From Hymenobacter jeongseonensis (lineage in GTDB: Bacteria > Bacteroidota > Bacteroidia > Cytophagales > Hymenobacteraceae), in NCBI RefSeq assembly GCF_015694725.1, contig NZ_JADQDQ010000001.1, positions 372,001 to 436,000 on the forward strand: a stretch of DNA of 64,000 nucleotides. Reading direction: 5' to 3'. Made by a program: the position numbers and the translations under genes. Shown piece after piece: positions 55,014 through 63,373 of the stretch (the stretch's first letter is position 1; every line of letters begins with the position of its first letter). A model generated the notes under the pieces. It was not told where the DNA came from, searched no databases, and saw only the letters and a program-made list of their open reading frames with translations.

Positions 55014-55493
55014 TTAGGTGCGCTGAATAAGCACGGTGGCGTAGGCGGCCACGCCCTCCTGCCGGCCCACAAAACCCAGTTTTTCGGTCGTGGTTGCTTT
55101 GATGGAGATATCGTCTTCGTCGATGCCCATCACGGCGGCCAGCACGCGCTGCATTTCGGCAATGTGCGGATTCACCTTGGGCCGCTCCAGGCAAATGGTC
55201 GAGTCGATGTTGCCCACCTCGTAGCCCTTGGACCGCAGCAGGCGCATCACCTCGCTCAGCAGGCGCTTCGAGTCGATGCCCTTGTATTGCGCGTCGGTGT
55301 CGGGGAAATGAAAGCCGATGTCGCGCAGGTTGGCCGCGCCCAGTAAGGCATCGCAGATAACGTGAATGAGCACATCGGCATCGGAGTGGCCGAGGGCGCC
55401 GTGGGTGTGCGGGACCTGAATGCCACCGAGCCAGAACGGCAGCCCTTCTTGCATTTGGTGAACGTCGTAGCCGAAGCCGGTGCGGATTTTCAT
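55014..55493 (-). CDS. ispF: 2-C-methyl-D-erythritol 2,4-cyclodiphosphate synthase IspF
   Basis: IspF catalyses the ring-closing step of the MEP pathway of isoprenoid synthesis. The zinc-binding GYDVHQ and LGHSDADVLIH segments near the start, DIGFHFPD in the middle and ISIKATTTEKLGFVGR near the end are all typical. The length of 159 is normal. ATG 55493 is chosen because it begins the family sequence KIRTGFGYDVH; the frame is open upstream to 55577 without support. It stands last in the minus-strand group, next to the M28 gene. Confidence 0.96.
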   Translation of the reverse strand: MKIRTGFGYDVHQMQEGLPFWLGGIQVPHTHGALGHSDADVLIHVICDALLGAANLRDIGFHFPDTDAQYKGIDSKRLLSEVMRLLRSKGYEVGNIDSTICLERPKVNPHIAEMQRVLAAVMGIDEDDISIKATTTEKLGFVGRQEGVAAYATVLIQRT

Positions 55494-55771
55494 GAAGTCG
55501 AGTATGGTTTGGCCGACGCGGCCACTGCAAAAGTACCCGCCAGCGTGTTCTCCAACGCCGGGCCGCCACCGGACCATTTTTAGAAAGCCATAAATAATAG
55601 CATCGATGACTTTTGTACTAATTAAATTAGTTGTAAATTGCCAGTGTAATTAGTATCGCATGCCGCACGTCTTTCAGCTTTTTTCGATAATGGCTAAAGT
55701 ATCAACCCGGGCAATTCGTCAAATTCCGGACAGCAGGTGCCGGAGCAGCTGAAGGAAGCTCAAAAATATTA
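55494..55771. other. Intergenic region between ispF and the tetR operator
   Basis: About 280 bases without a gene. The main visible element is the 15-bp palindrome ACTAATTAAATTAGT (55617-55631) and a related TAATTAGTA nearby (55647-55655). They could be a second operator or part of the ispF promoter. A 20-codon ATG frame at 55690 was not considered coding. Confidence 0.5.
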
Positions 55772-55803
55772 ATGGAAACTTTAAACACGTTAAAAGTTTC
55801 CAT
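55772..55803. promoter_or_regulatory. Probable TetR operator (inverted repeat)
   Basis: ATGGAAACTTTAA (55772-55784) is mirrored by TTAAAAGTTTCCAT (55790-55803), allowing one extra base. The second arm ends two bases before the TATCTTTG promoter element of the tetR gene, so bound repressor would block it. Confidence 0.7.
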
Positions 55804-55805
55804 TG

Positions 55806-55813
55806 TATCTTTG
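55806..55813 (+). promoter_or_regulatory. Promoter -7 element of the tetR-efflux operon
   Basis: TATCTTTG matches TAnnTTTG. It ends eight bases before the TetR ATG at 55822, so the transcript has little or no leader. Confidence 0.65.
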
Positions 55814-55821
55814 CACCCGCA

Positions 55822-56439
55822 ATGATGGAAATCAAAGAACGAATCCTCAATCACTCGACCACGCTTTTCATGCGCAACGGCATCAAGAGCGTGAGCATGG
55901 ACGACATCGCCGCCAGCATGGCCATGTCGAAAAAGACCCTCTACAAGTGGTTCGAAAACAAGGACCAGATTGTGCTCGCCACCATGGACCAGCATTTGGG
56001 ACGGGTGCAGGGCGACTGCGAGGCCATGGCCGGCAACGCGGCCACCGCAGTGGAAGAAATGATGCGCCTCACCACCTGGGCCGAGCAGCAGTTTAGCGGC
56101 GTTCACCCCAGCATTTTCTACGACCTCCAGAAGTATTACCCCGCCGCCTGGCAGCTGTTTGTGGCCCACAAAAGCACCTACATCCTCGCGCAAATCACCC
56201 AGAACCTGCGCCGCGGCATGGCCGAGGGCCTGTACCGGCCCGACCTCGACGTGGAGGTAATTGCCCGCATGCACCTCTCGCACATCGACCTGATGTTTAA
56301 CCCCGACCTGTTGCCGCCCGCCCAGTTCACGCCCCAGCGGGTGCGCCGGGCCCTCGACGAGCATTTCCTGTTGGGCGTGGCCACCATTAAAGGCCACAAG
56401 CTCATCAACCAATACCGCCACGTGACGGAAGAAGAATAA
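55822..56439 (+). CDS. TetR family repressor of the efflux operon
   Basis: The N-terminal helix-turn-helix is clear (IKERILNHSTTLFMRNGIKS, then VSMDDIAASMAMSKKTLYKW). The last part of that stretch matches the TetR recognition helix. The ligand-binding domain of about 150 residues is divergent and contains several aromatic residues. The gene precedes a TolC/adaptor/RND set by 43 bases and has a palindromic operator over its own promoter, so it probably represses itself and the pump genes until a ligand binds. The inducer cannot be told from sequence. Confidence 0.92.
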   Translation: MMEIKERILNHSTTLFMRNGIKSVSMDDIAASMAMSKKTLYKWFENKDQIVLATMDQHLGRVQGDCEAMAGNAATAVEEMMRLTTWAEQQFSGVHPSIFYDLQKYYPAAWQLFVAHKSTYILAQITQNLRRGMAEGLYRPDLDVEVIARMHLSHIDLMFNPDLLPPAQFTPQRVRRALDEHFLLGVATIKGHKLINQYRHVTEEE

Positions 56440-56485
56440 CGACGCCGTTTCCCCCGAACCCCCGCATTCCCCATTACCCTTTTTG

Positions 56486-58186
56486 ATGCTGATGAAAAAG
56501 TTGTTGTCACCCAAGCTGCTGCTATTGGCCGCGCTGGCCGGCGCGGCACCCACCGCGCTGCTGGCCCAAACGGCCCCGGCCGCGCTGCCCGCGGCCCCGC
56601 CCACGGGCGGCGTCATGGCGCTCAGCCTGCCCCAGGCCGTGAGCTTTGCCATTCAGAATAAATCGACGCTGCTGGCCACCCGCCTCGCCGAGCAAACCGC
56701 CAAGGCCCGGGTGGGCGAAATCAAGAGCGCCGGCCTGCCCCAGGTAACCGTGGGCGCCAACGTGGCCAACAACTTTAAGCTGCAGAAGTCGCTGGTAGAC
56801 TTTTCCAGCTTCGGCGGCGCGCCGCTGGAAGGCGCTACGCTCACGGCGGCCGACATTGCCGCCGCCCAGGGCGGCTCGGCCGTGACCCTGAGCCCGGCCT
56901 ACGGCGAAGCCCCCCAGACGGGCCCCACGCCGTTGGCTTTCGGCCTGCAGTATGCGGGCTCGACCAGCGCCAGCCTGTCGCAGCTCTTGTTCGATGGCTC
57001 CTACCTCATCGGCCTGAAAGCTGCTAAAGTGTACGAGCAGCTTGCCCAGAAGCAAACCCAACAGGCCGAAATCGACGTGGTGGAGCAGGTGAGCAAAGCC
57101 TACTACAGCACGCTGGTGGCCCGCTCGCGCCTCGCCCTGCTGGGCCGCAACGTGCAGCGCCTCGACACCGTGCTGAACCAGACGCGCAAGATTTTCAAAG
57201 CCGGTTTCGCCGAGAAACTGGACGTGGACCGCCTGCAGGTGCAGCGCAACAACCTGGTGGTGGAGCAGCAGAAAGCGCAGCGCCTCACCGAGTTGAGCCT
57301 GGGCTTGTTGAAGTTTCAGATGGGCCTGCCCCAGCAGCAGTCGGTGCTCCTCACCGACTCCCTGGGGGCGGCGGTAGTAGATGCCACGCAGTTGCGCCAG
57401 CGCCTTGGCGCGGCCAACTTCGAAAGCGGTAGCGGCGTGGCCGGTACGTCGGCCCTTCCCGGCCAGCCGGCTGCTACGCCCGGCCAGCAAAACACCACCG
57501 AGCAGAATCGCCTCGACCAGCAGGCGGCGCTCAGCGGCGGCCGGTCGCCGCAAGCCATTGGTGCGTTGAATTATAACAACCGCGTGGAGTTCTCGCTGCT
57601 GGAAACCCAGCAAGCTCTCGCGGGCCTCGACCTGCGCAACCGCCGGGCCAGCGCGTACCCGCGCCTGTTGCTCACGGGGGCCTACGGCTTCACTGGCTCC
57701 GACCAGACGCTTGGGGGGCTGATGGAGTTTCGCGGGCCCAACTCGCGCAATGGCAACGGCTTTATCAACCAGAACTGGTTCGGTTTCGGCAACGTGGGTT
57801 TGACCTTGCAAGTGCCGGTATTCGACGGCTTCCGCCGCAAGTATCAGGTGCAGCAGGGCCGCATTGCCCAGCAGACCATTGAGAAAGGTTTTGAAACGCT
57901 GCGCCAGAGCATCGACCTGCAGGACGCCCAGAGCCGCACGACCCTTGTAAACGCCCTGGACGTGCTGGATAACCAGAAAGCCAACCTCGACCTGGCCGCC
58001 GACGTGGCCCGCGTCACCCGCATCAAGTTCAATGCTGGCGTGGGCTCCAACTTGGAGGTTATCACGGCCGAAACCGAGCTGCGCACGGCCCAAACCAACT
58101 ACTACGGCGCCGTGTACGACGTGCTGGTGGCCAAAGTAGACCGCGATAAAGCCACCGGCGAGCTCTACAGCCAGGTTAAAAAGTAA
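56486..58186 (+). CDS. TolC-family outer membrane efflux protein
   Basis: A signal peptide (KKLLSPKLLLLAALAGAAPTALLA, then QTAP) and the repeated long helical coiled coils of the outer membrane efflux family (LSLPQAVSFAIQNKSTLLAT, AKARVGEIKSAGLPQV, then KTYY-like strands) indicate a TolC-type trimer channel. It would carry substrates through the outer membrane from the adaptor and pump that follow. At 567 residues it is a little longer than TolC, with a Pro/Gln-rich insert near residue 320-355. Starts at 56486 or 56492 are both possible; the first is used. A palindromic repeat separates it from the adaptor gene. Confidence 0.93.
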   Translation: MLMKKLLSPKLLLLAALAGAAPTALLAQTAPAALPAAPPTGGVMALSLPQAVSFAIQNKSTLLATRLAEQTAKARVGEIKSAGLPQVTVGANVANNFKLQKSLVDFSSFGGAPLEGATLTAADIAAAQGGSAVTLSPAYGEAPQTGPTPLAFGLQYAGSTSASLSQLLFDGSYLIGLKAAKVYEQLAQKQTQQAEIDVVEQVSKAYYSTLVARSRLALLGRNVQRLDTVLNQTRKIFKAGFAEKLDVDRLQVQRNNLVVEQQKAQRLTELSLGLLKFQMGLPQQQSVLLTDSLGAAVVDATQLRQRLGAANFESGSGVAGTSALPGQPAATPGQQNTTEQNRLDQQAALSGGRSPQAIGALNYNNRVEFSLLETQQALAGLDLRNRRASAYPRLLLTGAYGFTGSDQTLGGLMEFRGPNSRNGNGFINQNWFGFGNVGLTLQVPVFDGFRRKYQVQQGRIAQQTIEKGFETLRQSIDLQDAQSRTTLVNALDVLDNQKANLDLAADVARVTRIKFNAGVGSNLEVITAETELRTAQTNYYGAVYDVLVAKVDRDKATGELYSQVKK

Positions 58187-58190
58187 CCTA

Positions 58191-58267
58191 GTAGCGCGGA
58201 CTTTTAGTCCGTGCCCCCGAACGACACCCGAATGGCGCGGAGACGCGGACTACAAAGTCCGCGCTAC
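58191..58267. repeat. Inverted repeat GTAGCGCGGACTTT between efflux genes
   Basis: GTAGCGCGGACTTT (58191-58204) and its exact complement AAAGTCCGCGCTAC (58254-58267) are 49 bases apart. Each end also folds into its own small hairpin. It lies inside the efflux operon, between tolC and the adaptor gene. Confidence 0.85.
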
Positions 58268-58315
58268 TTATCCGGCGTCTCCCCCTTAACAAAACTTCGA
58301 AACACCCGCTTTCTC

Positions 58316-59449
58316 ATGCGTTTCTCTAAAACTCAACCCGCTGCTCTGTTCTTCGCTGGCGCCTTGCTGTTAGCCTCTTGCGGCGGCGACTCGAAAGACC
58401 CCAAGGCCGAACTGGCCAAACTGAAAAAAGAACAGGCCGCCAACCAAGCCAAAATCGCGGAGCTGGAAGCCAAAGCAGGCGCTGGCGACAAGCCTGCCGT
58501 CACGGCCACGCCGGTATCGGTGATGAAGGTGCAGCCAGAAAGCTTCAAGAGTTACTTGGAAGTGCAGGGCCGCGTCGATTACGACCAGAATGCCGTGGTG
58601 AGTGCCCGCGCCGCCGGTAGCCTCACCAACCTGCGCGTGCAGCGCGGCGACCAAGTGCGCAAAGGCCAGGTGTTGGCCACCATCGATGCGTCCATCCTCG
58701 ATGCCAGCATCGCGGAGCTGCGCACCCGCATGGAGCTGGCCCAAACGGTTTATCAAAAGCAAAAAGGCCTCTGGGACCAGCAGATTGGCACCGAAATCCA
58801 GTACCTGCAAGCCAAGAACAACTACGACGCCCTGCGCCGCAACCTAGCCACGCTCAACCAGCAGCGTGCGCTGTATAATGTAGTAGCGCCCTTCGCTGGC
58901 ACGGCCGATGAGGTAATTCCCAAGCTGGGCGAGGTAGTAGCGCCTGGCACGCCGGTGGTGCGCCTTGCCAGCGGCATGGGCGGCAAGATTCTGGCCGACG
59001 TGTCGGAAGCGTATGGCAACAACATCAAGGCCGGCGATAAAGCGCTGGTAACCATCCCTGACCTCGGCGGCGAAGACATTCCCGCCACGGTGCGCGTGGT
59101 GAGCCGCACCATCAACGCCACCAGCCGCACCTTCACGGTGGAGCTGCGCCTGCAAGACGCCAAGGCTGCCGATTTGCGCCCCAACATGGTAGCCACGGTT
59201 CGTATCTTGAACTACGACCGCCCCAACGCCACTGTGCTGCCCGTGGATTTAGTGCAGCGCGACGAGCAGAACAGCTACGTGTACGTGGTGGCCCAGGAGG
59301 GCGGCAAGTCCGTAGCCAAGCGCCGCATCATCAAAACCGGCAACACCTACAACGGCAAAGTGGAAGTGACCAACGGCCTTGCCGCCAACGACCAGGTAAT
59401 CTCGGGCGGGTATCAGAACCTGAACGAAGGCCAGATAGTGAGTTTATAA
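58316..59449 (+). CDS. RND efflux periplasmic adaptor (HlyD/MFP family)
   Basis: A lipoprotein signal ([17 protein letters not shown], Cys21) anchors it to the membrane. A coiled coil opens the mature protein ([20 protein letters not shown]). The barrel-sandwich hybrid and beta-barrel follow, with [20 protein letters not shown] and [20 protein letters not shown] near residues 90 and 290. It links the TolC-type channel to the RND pump. ATG 58316 starts the signal; the open frame further upstream runs through a palindromic repeat and is not used. Length is 377. Confidence 0.94.
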   Translation: MRFSKTQPAALFFAGALLLASCGGDSKDPKAELAKLKKEQAANQAKIAELEAKAGAGDKPAVTATPVSVMKVQPESFKSYLEVQGRVDYDQNAVVSARAAGSLTNLRVQRGDQVRKGQVLATIDASILDASIAELRTRMELAQTVYQKQKGLWDQQIGTEIQYLQAKNNYDALRRNLATLNQQRALYNVVAPFAGTADEVIPKLGEVVAPGTPVVRLASGMGGKILADVSEAYGNNIKAGDKALVTIPDLGGEDIPATVRVVSRTINATSRTFTVELRLQDAKAADLRPNMVATVRILNYDRPNATVLPVDLVQRDEQNSYVYVVAQEGGKSVAKRRIIKTGNTYNGKVEVTNGLAANDQVISGGYQNLNEGQIVSL

Positions 59450-59467
59450 GCTAACCGAGCAACTGTT

Positions 59468-62400
59468 ATGCAAGACGTCGAAAAAGAATTTGGCCCAACC
59501 AGTTGGTCCATTAATAACAAGACCAGCATCTACATCATCACGGTGCTTCTGTGCATCTCGGGGATTTTTGCCTACATCAAGCTGGGCAAAGAGAAATTCC
59601 CCGACATCGTGATTCCGCGCATCATCGTGGCCACGGTGTACCCCGGCACGTCGCCCACGGACATCGAAAACCTGGTGACGCGCCAGCTCGAAAAGGAGAT
59701 TAAGAGCGTGAACGGGGTGAAGAAGCTCAGCTCGACTTCCAACCAGGACTACTGCATCGTGGACGTCGAGTTTAACTCCGGCGTGGACGTGCAGTACGCC
59801 AAGCAGCTCATCAAGGACGCCGTGGACAAGGCCAGCAACGAGTTGCCCAGCGACTTGCCCTCGCCGCCGTCGGTGAACGAGGTGAACCTCTCGGAACTGC
59901 CCATCATGAACATCAACTTGGCTGGCAACTTGCCCGTCGCGCAGCTGAAAAAGTACGCCGACGACTTCCAGGACAAGATTGAGGCCCTGCCCGAAATCAC
60001 CCGCGTCGACATCATCGGGGCCCTCGAGCCCCAGGTGAACGTGGACGTGGACCTGAATAAGCTGCGCGCTTCGCGCCTCGGCTTCACGGACATTACCCGG
60101 GCCATTGGCTCCGAGAACGTGACCATTTCGGGCGGTTCCATCGATGTGGGCGGCCAAACCCGCGCCGTGCGCGTGGCCGGCCAATACGCCAAGGCCTCGG
60201 ACATCGCCGACATTCAGGTGAAAAACCTGAACGGCGCCGCCGTGCGCCTCGGCGACATTGCTACCGTGGAAGACGCCTTCAAGGACCGGGAGTCTTACGC
60301 CCGGCTCGATGGCAAGTCCAGCATCAGCTTGAACGTGGTGAAGCGCCAGGGTGAAAACCTGATTGACGCCTCCGACAAAATCAAGGCGCTGGTAGAAGAG
60401 TCGAAAGCCAGCCTGCCCAAGGAGTTGGGCATCACCATCACAGGCGATACCTCGAACGACACCCGCGTGACGCTGCACGACCTCATCAACACCATCATCA
60501 TCGGCTTCCTGCTGGTGACGCTGATTCTGATGTTCTTCATGGGCACCACCAACGCCTTGTTTGTGGGCCTGTCGGTGCCGATTTCGATGTTCTTGGCCTT
60601 CCTGCTCATTCCGGTGTTTGGCTTCTCGCTGAACATGATTGTGCTCTTCGCCTTCCTGCTGGCTTTGGGTATTGTGGTCGACGACGCCATTGTGGTCATC
60701 GAAAACACCCACCGCATCCTGCACGAGCACCCCAACCTGACCACCGAAAAGGCCGCCAAATTCGCCGCCGGCGAAGTATTTGTGCCCGTATTGGCCGGTA
60801 CGCTGACCACGGTGGCGCCGTTTGTGCCGCTGCTGTTCTGGCCCGGCATCGTGGGCTCGTTCATGTACTACCTGCCCGTCACGCTTATCCTCACGCTGAT
60901 GGCCTCGCTGGTCGTGGCCTTCATCATGAACCCCGTGTTCGCCGTGAGCTTCATGCAGCGCGAAGACCACCATGCAGAGGACAACAAGCCGAAAATGACG
61001 CGTGGCTTCCTGATTGCTATGGGGGTATTGGCCCTTATCGCCATCATTGGCTACCTCGCCGGCTCGACCTTCGTCGGCAACCTCACCCTGACCATCATCC
61101 TATTCGTCCTTCTCGACAAGTTCGTGTTCGTGAAGATGATTGCCTGGTTCCAAACCCGGGCCCTGCCTAGGTTCCAAAACGGCTACGCCAGCCTCGTGGG
61201 CGTCGTAACCGGCGGCACGCTCTGGCGTCAGGGCGCTATCATGGTGGGCATGGTGGTGCTGTTCATCCTCTCGGGGGTGGCCGTGGGCATTCGCGGACCC
61301 AAAGTGGCCTTCTTCCCCAAAGGCGACCCCAAGTTTGTGTACACCTACCTGAAAATGCCCGTAGGCACCCGCGTCGAAATCACTGATTCGGTGACCAAAG
61401 TGTTGGAAAACCGCATTTACGGCGTCATCGGCCGCGACAACCCCGACGTGGAATCGGTGCTCACCAACGTGGCCATCGGCGCCGGCGACCCCGGCGAAGC
61501 CTCGGCCCAAGGCGTGTCGCAGTCGCACCTGGGCAAAGTGGGGGTGGCCTTCAAAGAGCTCAGCGAGCGCAAAGGCCCGGCCACCAGCATCTACATGGAC
61601 AAAATCCGGGAGGTAGTGAAAGGCATTCCCGGCGCCGAAATCTCGGTAGACCAGGAAGCCAGCGGCCCACCCACAGGCAAGGAAATCGCCATCGAAATAG
61701 CCGGCGACGACTACGTGGCCCTCGCCAAGTTGTCTAAGAAAGTGACCCGCTACATCGATTCGCTGAAAATCGGCGGCGTCGAGCAGCTGCGCTCCAACCT
61801 GGAAGACCGCAACCCCGAAATCGCCGTCAACATCGACCGCACCCGTGCCAACCGCGAAGGCATCAGCACCGCCCAGATTGGTCTGGAAGTGCGCACGGCC
61901 ATCTACGGCTCGGAAGCCAGCAAATTCAAGACGGCCGACGACGAATACCCCATCCAAGTGCGCTACGCTGAGCCCTACCGCTCCGACGTGGACGCCATCG
62001 TGAATGCGCCCCTGACCTTCCGCGATGCCACTGGCCAAGTACGCCAAGTGCCCATCAGCTCCGTGGCCGATGTGACCTACGGCACCACCTACGGCGGCAT
62101 CAAGCGCAAAGACGTGAAGCGCGTGATTACCATTTCCTCGAACGTGCTCAACGGCTTCACTGGCCCCGACGTGGTGACCAACATCAAGCAGGCCCTCACG
62201 GCCTTCCCCACGCCGGCTGGCTACACCATCAAAATGGGCGGCGCCGAAGAAGACCAGAAGGAAACCAGCGACTTCCTGCCGCTGGCCGGTCTGGGCGCGT
62301 TGGGTCTGATTTTCATCATCTTGGTGACGCAGTTCAACTCGTTCAGCAAGCCGCTCATCATCCTGTCGGAGGTAATCTTCTCCATCGCCGGCGTGCTATT

Positions 62401-62911
62401 CGGCCTGGCCATCACGGGCATGAACATCAGCATCGTGATGACGGGCGTGGGCATCATTGCCTTGGCCGGTATTGTGGTGAAAAACGGCATTCTGTTGGTG
62501 GAATTCACCGACATGCTGCGCTCGCAGGGTATGCCCTTGCGCGAAGCCATCATCTTGGCCGGCCGCACCCGCCTGAACCCGGTGATTCTGACGGCCACGG
62601 CCGCCATCCTGGGCCTCATCCCGCTGGCCATTGGCCTGAACATCGACTTCTATGAGCTGTTCAATTCCGGCAACCCGCACTTTTTCATTGGCGGCGAGTC
62701 AGTAGTATTCTGGGGCCCGCTGGCCTGGACCATCATTTTCGGTCTGAGCTTCGCCACGGTTATTACCCTGGTGGTGGTGCCGGTCATGTATTTGCTGACC
62801 GAAACCCTCAAAGGAAAAATTACCGGAAAAAACCCCGACACTCTTGCAACCAATTCGGAAGAAGTGGGCTCTGAAGTGGTACGGGCTGAAGACTCACGGG
62901 TACTAGCCTAA
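59468..62911 (+). CDS. RND efflux pump
   Basis: This proton-driven inner membrane pump exports hydrophobic or other compounds through the adaptor and TolC-like channel. The two-fold repeat of about 12 helices and two large periplasmic domains is visible. The proton relay pair D405-D406 is in GIVVDDAIVVIENTHR, as in other RND pumps. An extra hydrophobic stretch (residues about 513-558) lies between the first half and the second half. This gives 1147 residues, longer than AcrB (1049). It is the last gene of the regulator-TolC-adaptor-pump operon. No heavy-metal signature was seen, so substrate is unknown. Confidence 0.95.
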   Translation: MQDVEKEFGPTSWSINNKTSIYIITVLLCISGIFAYIKLGKEKFPDIVIPRIIVATVYPGTSPTDIENLVTRQLEKEIKSVNGVKKLSSTSNQDYCIVDVEFNSGVDVQYAKQLIKDAVDKASNELPSDLPSPPSVNEVNLSELPIMNINLAGNLPVAQLKKYADDFQDKIEALPEITRVDIIGALEPQVNVDVDLNKLRASRLGFTDITRAIGSENVTISGGSIDVGGQTRAVRVAGQYAKASDIADIQVKNLNGAAVRLGDIATVEDAFKDRESYARLDGKSSISLNVVKRQGENLIDASDKIKALVEESKASLPKELGITITGDTSNDTRVTLHDLINTIIIGFLLVTLILMFFMGTTNALFVGLSVPISMFLAFLLIPVFGFSLNMIVLFAFLLALGIVVDDAIVVIENTHRILHEHPNLTTEKAAKFAAGEVFVPVLAGTLTTVAPFVPLLFWPGIVGSFMYYLPVTLILTLMASLVVAFIMNPVFAVSFMQREDHHAEDNKPKMTRGFLIAMGVLALIAIIGYLAGSTFVGNLTLTIILFVLLDKFVFVKMIAWFQTRALPRFQNGYASLVGVVTGGTLWRQGAIMVGMVVLFILSGVAVGIRGPKVAFFPKGDPKFVYTYLKMPVGTRVEITDSVTKVLENRIYGVIGRDNPDVESVLTNVAIGAGDPGEASAQGVSQSHLGKVGVAFKELSERKGPATSIYMDKIREVVKGIPGAEISVDQEASGPPTGKEIAIEIAGDDYVALAKLSKKVTRYIDSLKIGGVEQLRSNLEDRNPEIAVNIDRTRANREGISTAQIGLEVRTAIYGSEASKFKTADDEYPIQVRYAEPYRSDVDAIVNAPLTFRDATGQVRQVPISSVADVTYGTTYGGIKRKDVKRVITISSNVLNGFTGPDVVTNIKQALTAFPTPAGYTIKMGGAEEDQKETSDFLPLAGLGALGLIFIILVTQFNSFSKPLIILSEVIFSIAGVLFGLAITGMNISIVMTGVGIIALAGIVVKNGILLVEFTDMLRSQGMPLREAIILAGRTRLNPVILTATAAILGLIPLAIGLNIDFYELFNSGNPHFFIGGESVVFWGPLAWTIIFGLSFATVITLVVVPVMYLLTETLKGKITGKNPDTLATNSEEVGSEVVRAEDSRVLA

Positions 62912-63026
62912 CTATTTATGCGTTGTTGGAGCTCGTCGGTAGTTTTTGTTGCAGCATCAACCACCGACGGGCACCTTCACTGCCCTGCCCATACCGATTC
63001 TACGACACCTTTTTTCGCTTACCCTT

Positions 63027-63293
63027 ATGTACGTATCCACTACCAGCGCCACGCATAGCCCTTCTATAGAACAGCAGGTATTCCGAATTATCAGCAAGCG
63101 CAAGGCCATCCGGGCCAGCCGCGTGCGCAAAACTGCCAGCCTCGCCCGCGACCTGCGTTTCGACACCGTTGATGTGGTTGACATTATCCTTGAACTGGAG
63201 CGCAGCTTCAGCATCGTCATCCCCGACGAAGTACCACTTTACACTGTGGGCGACTTCGTTCGCTACGTGCGGGCGCATGCCGCCGCTGCGTAG
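63027..63293 (+). CDS. Acyl-carrier-like protein lacking the canonical serine
   Basis: The 88-residue protein has the ACP four-helix pattern: LARDLRFDTVDVVDIILELE corresponds to the ACP segment LGADSLDTVELVMALEEEF, followed by FSIVIPDE and YTVGDFVRYV. The serine that carries phosphopantetheine is replaced by Thr47 (codon ACC at 63165-63167). The N-terminus has a basic helix (RIISKRKAIRASRVRK). ATG 63027 was chosen; the upstream open frame to 62946 is unlikely. The gene stands alone after the RND operon. Whether it is modified is unknown. It could be a protein-binding relative of ACP. Confidence 0.75.
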   Translation: MYVSTTSATHSPSIEQQVFRIISKRKAIRASRVRKTASLARDLRFDTVDVVDIILELERSFSIVIPDEVPLYTVGDFVRYVRAHAAAA

Positions 63294-63315
63294 ACTTTTA
63301 GTAAAATAGATATAC

Positions 63316-63352
63316 AAAAAGCCCCGGCAACATACGTTGCCGGGGCTTTTTT
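63316..63352. terminator. Bidirectional terminator
   Basis: AAAAAGCCCCGGCAAC pairs with GTTGCCGGGGCTTTTT around an ATAC loop. It lies between the convergent ACP-like gene and the DUF1232 gene. Confidence 0.9.
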
Positions 63353-63373
63353 GTGGTTGCTACTGCGTGGAAT

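Noticed and set aside
59444..60973. A 509-codon His-rich frame opposite the RND pump
   Set aside because: It is the antisense image of a well-kept RND gene, with no motifs of its own.
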